A DNA stretch of 27,380 nucleotides from Caryophanales bacterium (GTDB lineage: Bacteria > Bacillota_I > Bacilli_A > RFN20 > CAG-288): contig JAJVUU010000024.1 in NCBI GenBank assembly GCA_021621525.1, positions 1-27,380 of the forward strand, given 5' to 3'. Positions 1 to 8,714 of this stretch are shown here, piece after piece. Below the pieces are notes generated by a model, which saw nothing but the letters and a program-made list of their open reading frames with translations, made no database searches and was not told the origin of the DNA. Numbering within the stretch: the stretch's first letter is position 1; each line of letters opens with the position of its first letter. The translations under genes and the position numbers were made by a program.

Positions 1-2019
1 ATTTAAATCTGACGTAACTTTAAACCAGGTTCCTAAAGATGCCCCAGTAATCGAATCACAGTCTTTTTCATTAATAATTTTAATGTATTTTCCTTCAGCA
101 ACCTGAGTTTTTTTCTCGATTGTCGGACTATGCCCACCCACAGCCGAAGAATGACTTCCCGTATCCTGCCGCAAATCTTTTATCTCAGTAGAATCCGAAT
201 CCTTCCCTAAATTAGAAATATAAACCTTAAATTTAGGATAAAAATACAGAGTCCGACTATTATAAGCAACAGCAGTAATTTTGACATTGAACATTTGAAC
301 CTCTACCGGCCAATACACCTGATTTTGTGAGTTCTTATTAGAAGATACATACACCCTTCCGGCAGAGAAGTTACCTTTTTTCAAAGTATGGCCATCATCG
401 GATGAAACCGTTCCATAAGCAGACGAATAAACATTTTCAATGGTCGTTGATTGGGCATTCAAAATAAACCAACCCTTATCAATAGTTGACTTCAATTCCT
501 CATATCCAACCTCTTGCGTTGAAAGAAAGACGCCACCTGCTTTACCTAAATCCAACCGAGCTTGGGGAGACAGACTTTCTGCATGGCCGGAAAAGCTGTT
601 CTTGGTCTGGCTGTAGATACCAGAGACATAAAGACATCCGCCTTTTCCTCTGAAATACTTCGGGTAACCCTTGATGATGTAATGTTTTGTTCCGTCGATA
701 GTCACATTATCCGTATATTGGACATCATCACCATAGATAAGGAAATCGGCACTGTTCGTGAATGTTCCGCCTTTTTCGACATAGACATAACAACCTCCCA
801 TCAGCTGAATCTTGTTTCCACAGGAAAACTGACCATGGATATGGATTTCTTCGCGGAATGAAACCGGAAAATAAAACTGGTCCGTCGAAACTTTTATCGA
901 ACCTATTCCCATTCCATAAGGCTTGATTTCCATGGACATCGCGCCAAAGCTCACACTGCCATAAAGATGAATGACATTTTGGACTTTGAATTGCTTTTTG
1001 GTCGCCTCGGCAAGGTTTCCGTCATCCAGCAAATTCTGATTATAGGTCGAAGAATAAGATCTTGTTTCTCCGTTCCTGGTCTCCCAATATCCTGCATTCA
1101 GATATTTCGATATCAAATAAGAGTCAGATGAAAAATTCAGCAACGAACCTGACGAAGAAAAGAGATTGAAATTGGTCGTATTATGCCGGTCTCCCGCATA
1201 CAAGTCGGCATATACCTTCATCTGGGCAGGATTATGAAACTCAAACAGCGTTTGGATATTCATGACATCCATGACTTCAAACGGAGATACTTTGGCGGAT
1301 TGATATCTCGAAACCGTGATGGTTCCACCCTGGAAGTCATGGATGACAAATGGAATGTGAAGGGTTCCGGCCGTAATCCTGACAGATCCACCTTCATTCA
1401 ACGAATCCTCATCTATGTAGGAAGAATCCTTGATGTATCCAAAGCAATATAGCTGCCCGGAAGATTCTATCTTCGCTCCGGGTTCCATATTGATTTCACA
1501 ATACAAGCCGTTGGTCTGGCCACTGAGACCCGCTCCATATCCACCCAGCTGACCACCGATAGTCAATTCTCCGTCGTTTGTCAATGTGACACCTTTGGCC
1601 ATCGTGACTTTGTTCTTACGATTTTTGGTAACGGCATCCCAGTTGGCATCGGCAAAGACCGAGGCCGAGTTATCATAAGTGACATATTCTTTCTCACTGT
1701 AAGGGAGAATCAATTTATCGCCGGATGAAATCGTACAGTCCCTTTGGATGACAGGATTGGTTCCGGGTTTGACATAAATCGTGTCGGAAGTGCTGTTATT
1801 CCCTGCAATTTCCAAGGCAACCTCGATGGTGTACAACTTGTCAGGATTGCTTTCAAAGTAAGCGGAAGGAATCACATTGTTCAAAGACGGAGAAAGCAGG
1901 GTGCTGACTTTTTCATTGCCACCGGAAATGATGAATGTGGAAAATCCGATACCGATGGAACATACTATGAGTGCTCCACAGAAGAGAATCTTCAGCCAAC
2001 GTTTCAATTGAGAATGCAT
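1..2019 (-). CDS. Large exported surface protein, C-terminus beyond window edge
   Basis: An uninterrupted reading frame of 673 codons runs from an ATG at 2019 to the first base of the window, so the protein is incomplete. The start is one base after the stop of the upstream gene and is preceded by a GGGGGTGA ribosome binding site. Residues 1-9 are basic (Lys6, Arg7, Lys10), followed by a membrane or signal segment at about 10-32 ending in GFSTFIISGG, which resembles the GFSAWVV ending of the TasA-like proteins in this operon. The rest is rich in Ser, Thr, Asn, Gly and Tyr, with many short beta-strand-like stretches and the phrase GGQLGGYGAGLSG near residue 160, so I expect an extended beta-rich, possibly beta-helical, surface protein. 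I do not recognise a named family. It is the last visible gene of the operon and a plausible SipW substrate. Exported nature is well supported; function is unknown. Confidence 0.75.
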   Translation of the reverse strand, partial: MHSQLKRWLKILFCGALIVCSIGIGFSTFIISGGNEKVSTLLSPSLNNVIPSAYFESNPDKLYTIEVALEIAGNNSTSDTIYVKPGTNPVIQRDCTISSGDKLILPYSEKEYVTYDNSASVFADANWDAVTKNRKNKVTMAKGVTLTNDGELTIGGQLGGYGAGLSGQTNGLYCEINMEPGAKIESSGQLYCFGYIKDSSYIDEDSLNEGGSVRITAGTLHIPFVIHDFQGGTITVSRYQSAKVSPFEVMDVMNIQTLFEFHNPAQMKVYADLYAGDRHNTTNFNLFSSSGSLLNFSSDSYLISKYLNAGYWETRNGETRSYSSTYNQNLLDDGNLAEATKKQFKVQNVIHLYGSVSFGAMSMEIKPYGMGIGSIKVSTDQFYFPVSFREEIHIHGQFSCGNKIQLMGGCYVYVEKGGTFTNSADFLIYGDDVQYTDNVTIDGTKHYIIKGYPKYFRGKGGCLYVSGIYSQTKNSFSGHAESLSPQARLDLGKAGGVFLSTQEVGYEELKSTIDKGWFILNAQSTTIENVYSSAYGTVSSDDGHTLKKGNFSAGRVYVSSNKNSQNQVYWPVEVQMFNVKITAVAYNSRTLYFYPKFKVYISNLGKDSDSTEIKDLRQDTGSHSSAVGGHSPTIEKKTQVAEGKYIKIINEKDCDSITGASLGTWFKVTSDLN

Positions 2020-2020
2020 T

Positions 2021-2695
2021 TCAGCTCACCCCCAAGGAAATATGAAAGGAAACATCACTGACCCTGCCATTCTTCTCTTCTATATGGCATCGGTCATAGA
2101 CATCCACCAAAAAGTCGATCGTTACCGTCTTTCCATCTGTAGTTGTCCTGCTTTCCTTGATTTTTCCTTGATATTCAAAAGTCAGATAGACAGTCTCATA
2201 TTGGCTTTTGAACGAATCAAGGGATACGGTTGTCTTTGATTTAAAAGTGGAAGGCTCGTTTGTAGCCTTTATTGACGTGCCTTTATCCTGGATAGAAGAG
2301 GAAAGATAGGTCGTCTGGGTAAATTCACAATAATTCGTATCAAAAAAAGGAAATGTAGTCGTGGTATCTCTGGAAATGTCATAAGTCAAAAGGCTGACAT
2401 CGGAAAAAGAAGATACTTCCCAGGTCGAAGAAATCAAGAAAGAGCGGTCATAATAGGTGTATCGCTTATCCTGGATGACCTCTTCATGGGAAAAACCGTT
2501 TTTGGTCATTGAAAAGCTCTCCCCTTTGACAAAGGAAACCAAGCATCCTTTTACCTGAACATCACCGACCTTCACATAGATATCCGGAGTCAGGACAGGA
2601 TTGTTTTCAGCTACGACCCACGCCGAAAACCCACACGTCAGTGTGGCAAGTGAACATAGCGCTAACAGACCGGCAATCTTTCCTTTGGATATCAT
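2021..2695 (-). CDS. TasA-like secreted protein with SipW-type signal peptide
   Basis: This 224-residue protein begins with a short basic stretch and a hydrophobic segment (about 6-28) ending in CGFSAWVVAE, the same ending (GF[SA]xWV[VI]) found in the three TasA-like proteins at the head of the operon. Right after it comes IYVKVGDVQVKG, matching their shared V-x-V-x-D-V strand. The remainder is beta-rich and polar with no other motif I recognise. It lacks the FxWGxxF motif of the three upstream paralogues, so it is a divergent member. The start is seven bases after the stop of the lipoprotein gene, and its weak GGTGA ribosome binding site overlaps that stop, which implies translational coupling. 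By analogy with Bacillus TasA/TapA it would be cleaved by the operon's own signal peptidase and assembled outside the membrane; that role is inferred. Confidence 0.75.
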   Translation of the reverse strand: MISKGKIAGLLALCSLATLTCGFSAWVVAENNPVLTPDIYVKVGDVQVKGCLVSFVKGESFSMTKNGFSHEEVIQDKRYTYYDRSFLISSTWEVSSFSDVSLLTYDISRDTTTTFPFFDTNYCEFTQTTYLSSSIQDKGTSIKATNEPSTFKSKTTVSLDSFKSQYETVYLTFEYQGKIKESRTTTDGKTVTIDFLVDVYDRCHIEEKNGRVSDVSFHISLGVS

Positions 2696-2702
2696 GCTTC
2701 AA

Positions 2703-3839
2703 TCACCATTTTATATACTTTGCTTTCAGCACCATACTCCTGCAGACAGGTGTCATGTCGGTGAATCTGCCGGCATTGACGTTGCTCAGATCGGTATACC
2801 AACCATCAAATGTCTTATTTTCAAGAACAGGAAGAGGAATGCTATCCAAGGGAACTGTCTCTCCTTGAACAACATCCACCGAACGGATGGTTTTGACTCC
2901 ATCGATTGTTCCTTCTACCGGATCAAAATAGACATGGTATCTCGTCTTTTCGGATGAGGTGCTATCCCCCTTCATGCCAAAGAGGAACTTCCATACGTCA
3001 TCTACCTTCTGATAGACATAGCCTGAAAGAAGATTGATATAGAAATCACCTTCGACAGCAGAGGCAAGGTCTGGATTCCCCTCTGGTGCAGTGGCTCCGG
3101 AATACCATCTGTTGGCATCCTTGCCGTCTTTAGGCTTATCAAACTCCACCAAATGGGAAAAGTCATCAGAATAGACGATCTTCAACACATATTTACTCGG
3201 ATCATCGCTTTCGACACTTTCGATATGATCGATGCCGATACCATCCTTGATGATGAAGGACTGGGATGGCATTTTATCAGAATCGGTAAACGTAACGGTG
3301 ACTGTCGTCACTCCGTCTACGGTCTCCACGACAAAACTCTTGATACCGATACCGTCTTCTCCAGGATCCCCGTCCTTCCCCTTGGGTATGCTGATCTTCT
3401 GGCTCTTTGTTCCGTCGGTATAGCAAAAGACGATATCCGTGCTTCCTGTCTCTTCATCCAAGGATACCTCGACATTGGAGATTCCTAGATACGGAACCGT
3501 CAAGACGGTATCCTGTACAGATGTATCCGTATACTTGATGGTGAGTTCGACATTCTTCTTGTCATCGCTCATCTTGGCAGAGACATCTTGGATACCGACT
3601 CCGTCCTTGCCAGAGAGGCCTCTAGGTATCGAGAAGGTCACCGGAGAGACATCCTCATCGACAAAGGCGATGGTGATGATGGTGTTTCCGCTTTTCTCGT
3701 CATAGGTCGGTGTGACCGATTTGATCTCCACGGATTCGCTGTTTCCAAAGAAGGTGGAGTTGCAGGAAACAAGCCCACCTGAAAAGAAGAGCATGTTCGT
3801 CATCAGAAGACATTTCTTCAGAATGTGGTGTCTTTTCAT
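2703..3839 (-). CDS. Lipoprotein with GxDGxGI repeats and C-terminal InlB-type (LB) repeat
   Basis: The 378-residue product has a basic start and a lipobox LVSC with Cys26 as the expected lipid-modified residue, so it should sit on the outer face of the membrane. Residues 35-240 contain about four related blocks of 45-50 residues, each a beta pair (for example IAFVDEDVSPVTFSIP, IKYTDTS, FCYTDGTKSQKISIP) followed by a collagen-like G-x-D-G-x-G-I turn at about 77-83, 155-166, 199-203 and 238-241. A WYSGATAP...GDFYINLLSGYVYQK..W module lies at 246-284; such modules follow GxDG repeats in phage and Gram-positive surface fibres. The end (about 301-378, FDGWYTD...LKAKYIKW) matches the Listeria-Bacteroides/InlB B repeat fold. 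A strong AGGAGGT site precedes the ATG. It looks like a membrane-tethered fibre or adhesion component of the surface system encoded here. Confidence 0.8.
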   Translation of the reverse strand: MKRHHILKKCLLMTNMLFFSGGLVSCNSTFFGNSESVEIKSVTPTYDEKSGNTIITIAFVDEDVSPVTFSIPRGLSGKDGVGIQDVSAKMSDDKKNVELTIKYTDTSVQDTVLTVPYLGISNVEVSLDEETGSTDIVFCYTDGTKSQKISIPKGKDGDPGEDGIGIKSFVVETVDGVTTVTVTFTDSDKMPSQSFIIKDGIGIDHIESVESDDPSKYVLKIVYSDDFSHLVEFDKPKDGKDANRWYSGATAPEGNPDLASAVEGDFYINLLSGYVYQKVDDVWKFLFGMKGDSTSSEKTRYHVYFDPVEGTIDGVKTIRSVDVVQGETVPLDSIPLPVLENKTFDGWYTDLSNVNAGRFTDMTPVCRSMVLKAKYIKW

Positions 3840-3848
3840 AGTTACCTC

Positions 3849-6284
3849 CTACTGTCTTATATTTTCTTTCAAATCGTCTATTCCAGGAACCTTGTCAAAA
3901 AGGATTGGATTCTTACTTTCTTCCTTGCCGTTGACGATGAAACGGAAGGGATGGCTGCCGATTGTCACAACGACGCAATCGACCATCAAAGCTCGCATCT
4001 GGGACATCTTGAGCTTGCTAAGTTCTTCTATCAAGGATACTTCCAAAGAGTCGCTATATGTATTTGAGGTATCCTCTACCTTTTCTTCCACCTTGGAGAG
4101 GTTGAGACCTCCTCCATAGTTGGCAATCTCGGTATTGATATAGTCTACTCCGTCCTTTCTATAGATGAGACCTTCCTTGGAAGCCACTTCCCTTAAGGCC
4201 TTCTTCATCGGGAAGATGTCATCGATGGTAAGAGACTTGTCTCCCATCCCCAACTGCTGGAGCATGTAGGAGATGTTCTCTTCAATCAATGAGGAGACAT
4301 CGATGCTATCGATGCTCTTCCAGTCATAGAACTCACTATTTCCCGTAAGTTCAAGATAGACAGGATAGCTTGTCTTTCCAAGGCCCTTGGGCAGGGGAGC
4401 ATTGAGCATCTCCAACAAGGAGGTGATCATGCTAGGAATTCCTCCATATAGCAATGGTCCGTTGAAGATGGATTCCGTAGCGATGGAGAACACGCCGCTT
4501 CTTGCAAACTTCGTGTTGTTGACCTTCATCCTGCATGCATAGTCTATCACATTTCCGTTGGAATCTAAAATCCCGGTGGTGTTGTCTAGATACTTCTGTA
4601 TGCCGGTCATGGAAGAGACATAGTCATAATCCACGTCCGTATCAGATACGCTTGCCGACAGGAAGTCATTGAGGATGGTATCGGCAGAAGGGGAACTATC
4701 ATTGTCATCGAAGAATTCCTGGAATCCCTTGCTTACATGAACATCCCCGTCAGCGGTATGGAAGGTCTCGTCGACATTCCTATCCTTATCATATCCGTTG
4801 GCCTTGTCACTTCCGACAAGCATGGTGAATTCGCCGGAGTTCTTCAGAATGCAGTTGTCGACAAGAAGGTTATCGGCATCATAGGCTCTCAATACCACCT
4901 TGCCATTGGATAGGATGCTGTTTTTGACAGTCACATTCTTTGCCTTGATATCCAGGACCGTCCCTGTATAGGAGAGATTATAGGTGTTATCGACTTCATT
5001 GACATTGCTTAGTCTCACATCGTTGATGGTGATACCATCATCCGAGACATAGATACCGGAATTATCCTGTCCTAGGGCCGTGATGAGAGGAACTTGGCTA
5101 GGATCCCCGATAGAGACAAAGGGCAAAGGTCCTTGAAACAGGTCTTTGTCTCCAGGCTTGAGTTTTCCTGAGATAGAGTCGATCTTCCCGTGATACGGAT
5201 AGCATAATCCGTCCATGTTGATGGAATAGCCGTTTCCATAGAGATTCCCTTTTAGATGGATGCCAGAGATGACTTCCTTGGATAGCTTCTTATCCTCACT
5301 TGCCGTAGCATTGTAATTGTCGATATAGGTTGAATCATAGGTGGTCGTAAAGCGATAGACCTCATCAGAGAAGGAATACTCCTGTTTGGCAAAATCATAG
5401 TGACCAAAGAGAGATGTGTTCTCATTTCTCAGTGTCTCGATGTAGTTTCCCTTGTCATCCTTACGATAGGTGTTCTTCAAGGATTCGAGATTCTTCTGTA
5501 GGACGATGTTCTCCTTCCTGGAAGAATCATTTGTCGCCTGGAGAAGATCGTCATAAGAGTAGATGTTGACGCCGTCTACCACTTCAAAATAGTATGTCGC
5601 CTCATAGCTGCTTACCGGATCCTTCAAGGTGAGATAGGAAGAACCCTTATCTAGGAAGGTGATGACATCATCCTTATAGGTGATGTTGTCGCTCATCTTG
5701 ACAGCCTCATTCTCATGGCTTACACCATCCTCTCTAAAGGAAGAGGATTCGATTTCAAAGGATGACTTCTTCTTGGTATAGCTATCCTTGCTTCCATACT
5801 GATACTCCAAGTCATAGAGTCCATAGTAGTTCGTCTTGTCGATTTTGTTGCCGCTGGTCTTCCTCTTGGGGTTGATGATCATCGCTCCGTCCTTATAGAT
5901 GACGGCGTTGAAGTTTCTGCTGACACTGCCTCTTTCATTTTGGCAGATGACTTCCACTTCTCCTTCCTTCAGGGCACGGAGATAGTATTTCCCGTCTTTT
6001 TCCTCAACCCTGGCATATTCATCATCACTCGTATTGATCTTCTTGGTCTTCCAGATGAGATCGTTTCCGTTTGCAAGGATCATGTCAGGATCGACGATAG
6101 GTGTTGCCTCTAAGGCATACGTCTTATCTTCATCGATACGGAAGCCTTCGTTCTCTCCGTAGTTCCATTCGATCCCTAGGATATCGACAGCTACTGCATT
6201 ATCCAGAATCTTGATGGAGACAAAGGTAAGAAGGGAGATGATGAAAGGAATGACAAGGAGGACAGCCAATGTTTTCTTTTTCAT
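3849..6284 (-). CDS. Membrane-anchored Ig-like/beta-helix surface protein
   Basis: The 811-residue protein starts KKKTLAVLL and has one N-terminal membrane helix at about 5-27 with no obvious cleavage or lipobox site, so it is probably anchored and faces outward. Residues about 40-130 (LIWKTKK..., YYLRALKEGEVEVICQ, SVSRNFNAVIY) resemble a bacterial Ig-like (Big_2) domain. The central region, roughly 340-490, has the regular short strands typical of right-handed parallel beta-helices, for example ITINDVRLSN, VTVKNSILSNG and LLVDNCILKN. The C-terminal 300 residues are not recognisable. Its ATG shares one base with the stop of the ABC permease gene (TGATG) and has a GGAGGT site, so it is translationally coupled to the transporter. 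A substrate-binding, scaffold or polysaccharide-interacting partner of the exporter are all possible; no catalytic motif is visible. Confidence 0.7.
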   Translation of the reverse strand: MKKKTLAVLLVIPFIISLLTFVSIKILDNAVAVDILGIEWNYGENEGFRIDEDKTYALEATPIVDPDMILANGNDLIWKTKKINTSDDEYARVEEKDGKYYLRALKEGEVEVICQNERGSVSRNFNAVIYKDGAMIINPKRKTSGNKIDKTNYYGLYDLEYQYGSKDSYTKKKSSFEIESSSFREDGVSHENEAVKMSDNITYKDDVITFLDKGSSYLTLKDPVSSYEATYYFEVVDGVNIYSYDDLLQATNDSSRKENIVLQKNLESLKNTYRKDDKGNYIETLRNENTSLFGHYDFAKQEYSFSDEVYRFTTTYDSTYIDNYNATASEDKKLSKEVISGIHLKGNLYGNGYSINMDGLCYPYHGKIDSISGKLKPGDKDLFQGPLPFVSIGDPSQVPLITALGQDNSGIYVSDDGITINDVRLSNVNEVDNTYNLSYTGTVLDIKAKNVTVKNSILSNGKVVLRAYDADNLLVDNCILKNSGEFTMLVGSDKANGYDKDRNVDETFHTADGDVHVSKGFQEFFDDNDSSPSADTILNDFLSASVSDTDVDYDYVSSMTGIQKYLDNTTGILDSNGNVIDYACRMKVNNTKFARSGVFSIATESIFNGPLLYGGIPSMITSLLEMLNAPLPKGLGKTSYPVYLELTGNSEFYDWKSIDSIDVSSLIEENISYMLQQLGMGDKSLTIDDIFPMKKALREVASKEGLIYRKDGVDYINTEIANYGGGLNLSKVEEKVEDTSNTYSDSLEVSLIEELSKLKMSQMRALMVDCVVVTIGSHPFRFIVNGKEESKNPILFDKVPGIDDLKENIRQ

Positions 6285-7903
6285 CAGTTATGTACCTCCA
6301 TCTTCAAGAAGGCATCCGTAAGCCTTTTTCGGAAATGAAAGAGAAACGGAACCAATAAGAACAGGCTGAAGAAGCAACCCAAAAGATATAGGGCATAGCC
6401 AGGAAGTCTGAGATACACCGAAAAGAGGAAGAAGAGAAGGAAGATGATAAGTGGAAAGATGAGAGGAACGATGTTGTTGATGAGGCTCAGCTTGATTCTA
6501 CTAGGATTGGGATTCCTGTCCTTCATATCGGCATAGATACCAAAGACGTTGTTAAAGAGGGTCATGACGCTTCCGATGAATAAGGAGGATAAGAAGACGG
6601 AGATGCTGATGATGCCAAAGGATACCAAGACGATATCCGTCACCAGAAGGGAGAACAAGGATAACATCAGAGGAATGGCAATCTTACAGAGAATCTGTCT
6701 TAAGGGGGAGATAGGAAGGGTCTTGATGATCCATACGGCCTTTCCTTCCCTGCTGACTGACAAGGATGCAGAGGCATTGATGACACCGGAAAAGAGAAGA
6801 ATCAAGGTAAGATTGATACCGCTGATGAGTTCCGGGAAATAGGAGGCATAGAACTTGAGGTTGTCATAGATGATACCATTCAAGGAAGATATGACGAGAT
6901 AGGTCAGAAACGGACAGAGAATCAACAGCGAGGTATAGGAGAACAGATTCGTCTCATCCTTGAACAGCAGATCCATCTCCTTTCGAAGAAGAATCTTTGC
7001 CGGGCTCATCATTTTTCCTTTGAACTTCTTTTTCTTCTTATCGTGAGTCTCTTCTCCATTCTTGATCTCATGATAGAAGACAAGGCTTGCACTTCCGATT
7101 CCTAAGACTAAGGAAAGAAGGATCATCCCTAGACTTAAAAGGATATCGCTTTGGACATTGGTCTTCTTTACCATCATATCCAGCATCAGGCTGACAGGAG
7201 CAAAATAGGAGACCATCCGATGGAGAGTCTCGACAAAAGAAGAGGAGAACATGCCACCGACGGAGGAGTCATTCAAGGCTCCCAAAAAGAGATTGAGGAT
7301 AAACTGATATAGATAGCATAACAGGACCATCAATATGGATGCCGTCACAAACTGGACGATATCATTCTTCCTTACAAGCTTATAGACCTGCTGATAGGCT
7401 AGAGAAAGAAGAAGTCCTACCCCGATGATGAAAAGGGAGATGAAGAAGGGATATAGGAAGCTGAAGATGTAATAATAGGGTATGAATCCTCTTGTAGAGC
7501 CATAGCAGACCAGAAACGGCGTATACAGGATAAGTCCTGACAAAGAGCTCTCGACATAGATATAGGCAACCTTGCTTAGAACGATGGTCGAAGGGGATAT
7601 CGGAAGAGGCATGCTGACAAGAGAGTCTTCCCTGTCAAAGAGAACGCCTCTTGCCTTGACCATCGATAGGATGATACCGACGACCATCGATACCGATAGA
7701 AAGAGAGATAGAAAGTCATAGTATCCATAGGAGGAGTACTTCTCAATCTTGCTATCCAGATTCAAGGAGATAAAACAGATAAGAGCGACCACACCACCAT
7801 AGAGAAGGACACGTAAAAGGATAGAGAGAATCAAGGCAGGCTTGCCTTGGTTCTCCATACTTCTTCTTTGGATGAACTCTTTCCGCAGCAGTTCAAGAAA
7901 CAT
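6284..7903 (-). CDS. ABC-2 type exporter permease
   Basis: A membrane protein of 539 residues when started at the ATG at 7903 (MFLELLRKEF). I chose this start because AAGGAG lies 10 bases upstream; the frame is open to 8002, but that adds a Ser/Arg-rich stretch lying wholly inside the ATPase gene. It overlaps the ATPase gene by 11 bases. The protein has about 12 hydrophobic segments in two similar halves, with an amphipathic entry (LLRKEF) and a loop DREDSLVSMPLPISPSTIVLSK that recurs as SREGKAVWIIKTLPISPLRQILCK in the second half. This repeated [DS]RE...LPISP loop is typical of large ABC-2/BcrB-like permeases. A lysine-rich cytoplasmic linker (EETHDKKKKKFKGK) separates the halves. With the upstream ATPase it forms an exporter; the substrate is unknown, but the context points to something needed for the surface structure. 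Confidence 0.88.
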   Translation of the reverse strand: MFLELLRKEFIQRRSMENQGKPALILSILLRVLLYGGVVALICFISLNLDSKIEKYSSYGYYDFLSLFLSVSMVVGIILSMVKARGVLFDREDSLVSMPLPISPSTIVLSKVAYIYVESSLSGLILYTPFLVCYGSTRGFIPYYYIFSFLYPFFISLFIIGVGLLLSLAYQQVYKLVRKNDIVQFVTASILMVLLCYLYQFILNLFLGALNDSSVGGMFSSSFVETLHRMVSYFAPVSLMLDMMVKKTNVQSDILLSLGMILLSLVLGIGSASLVFYHEIKNGEETHDKKKKKFKGKMMSPAKILLRKEMDLLFKDETNLFSYTSLLILCPFLTYLVISSLNGIIYDNLKFYASYFPELISGINLTLILLFSGVINASASLSVSREGKAVWIIKTLPISPLRQILCKIAIPLMLSLFSLLVTDIVLVSFGIISISVFLSSLFIGSVMTLFNNVFGIYADMKDRNPNPSRIKLSLINNIVPLIFPLIIFLLFFLFSVYLRLPGYALYLLGCFFSLFLLVPFLFHFRKRLTDAFLKMEVHN

Positions 7904-8714
7904 CCTTGTCTTTCTCCTTGATGTAGGTATCAAAGAAAATCTTGCCAAGATTCCTTCTCTTGAGCGGTTCCTTCCTGAAGTCGATGAGCTGGTCGACGAC
8001 ACCGTTGTTGATGATGGCTACCCTGTTGCAGATCCTCGAGACCATGTCGATGTTGTGGGAGGTGACAAAGACGGTCCTGCCGTTTCTTGCAAACTCACGG
8101 AGCATATCCATCAACGTCTCATAGACGATGATGTCAAGTCCGACCGTCGGTTCATCCAGGATCCAGATGGATGGGTTGTGGATGAGAGAGGCCATCAGGC
8201 AGACCTTCTGCTTCATACCATGGGAATATTCACGGATTTTTCGATTCAGGTCATTGTCATAGATCATGAACTTCTTCTTCAGGAATTCATAGTTCCTGTC
8301 AAAGGCTTCCTGATACATGTTGTAGCTGCTGGCGACGAACTGGAGATATTCGTTTCCGGTCATGACCTCATAGGTGACAGGTTCACTGGGGACATAGCCT
8401 AATTCCATCTTGGCATCCAGAGGATTCTCCTTGACGTTGTGACCATTCAAAAGGATGGTTCCGGAATCGAAGTCCTTGAGTCCGACGATGGAATCGATGG
8501 TGGTGGACTTACCGGCACCGTTCTTTCCGATGAAACCGAAGACTTCTCCCTTATAGACTTCAAGGTTGATGCCTTTTAAGACTTCCTTCTTTCCATAGGA
8601 CTTATGGAGGTCTTCGATCTTCAGGGCAACTTCCTTGGTCTCTTCATCTGTCTTCTCGTTCTTCTTCATGTAGGAAGCAAAGGAGAGATCCATGTTTTCG
8701 ATATCGTCAGTCAT
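7893..8714 (-). CDS. ABC transporter ATP-binding protein
   Basis: A complete nucleotide-binding domain of 273 residues. Visible motifs are Walker A GKNGAGKST (63-71), a degenerate ABC signature YSHGMKQK (163-170, His in place of the usual Ser-Gly pattern, common in BcrA-like exporters), Walker B IWILDEP (183-189), D-loop VGLD (191-194) and H-loop His220. The first 30 residues form an acidic, lysine-rich extension (MKKNEKTDEETKE) ahead of the domain, which is unusual for this compact family. It overlaps the upstream DUF2357 gene by 8 bases and has AAAGGAG before the ATG, so expression is tightly coupled to that gene and to the downstream permease. It supplies ATP-driven power for the permease at the inner face of the membrane. 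Assignment as an ABC ATPase is certain; the transported substrate is not known. Confidence 0.95.
   Translation of the reverse strand: MTDDIENMDLSFASYMKKNEKTDEETKEVALKIEDLHKSYGKKEVLKGINLEVYKGEVFGFIGKNGAGKSTTIDSIVGLKDFDSGTILLNGHNVKENPLDAKMELGYVPSEPVTYEVMTGNEYLQFVASSYNMYQEAFDRNYEFLKKKFMIYDNDLNRKIREYSHGMKQKVCLMASLIHNPSIWILDEPTVGLDIIVYETLMDMLREFARNGRTVFVTSHNIDMVSRICNRVAIINNGVVDQLIDFRKEPLKRRNLGKIFFDTYIKEKDKDVS

Noticed and set aside
562..2061. Three plus-strand frames of 89-105 codons at the left edge
   Set aside because: They lie opposite the large uninterrupted minus-strand frame 1-2019, which has a proper start, ribosome binding site and signal segment.
7904..8002. N-terminal extension of the ABC permease to 8002
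   Set aside because: The added 33 residues lie inside the ATPase gene, are low-complexity Ser/Arg and lack a ribosome binding site, whereas AAGGAG precedes the ATG at 7903.
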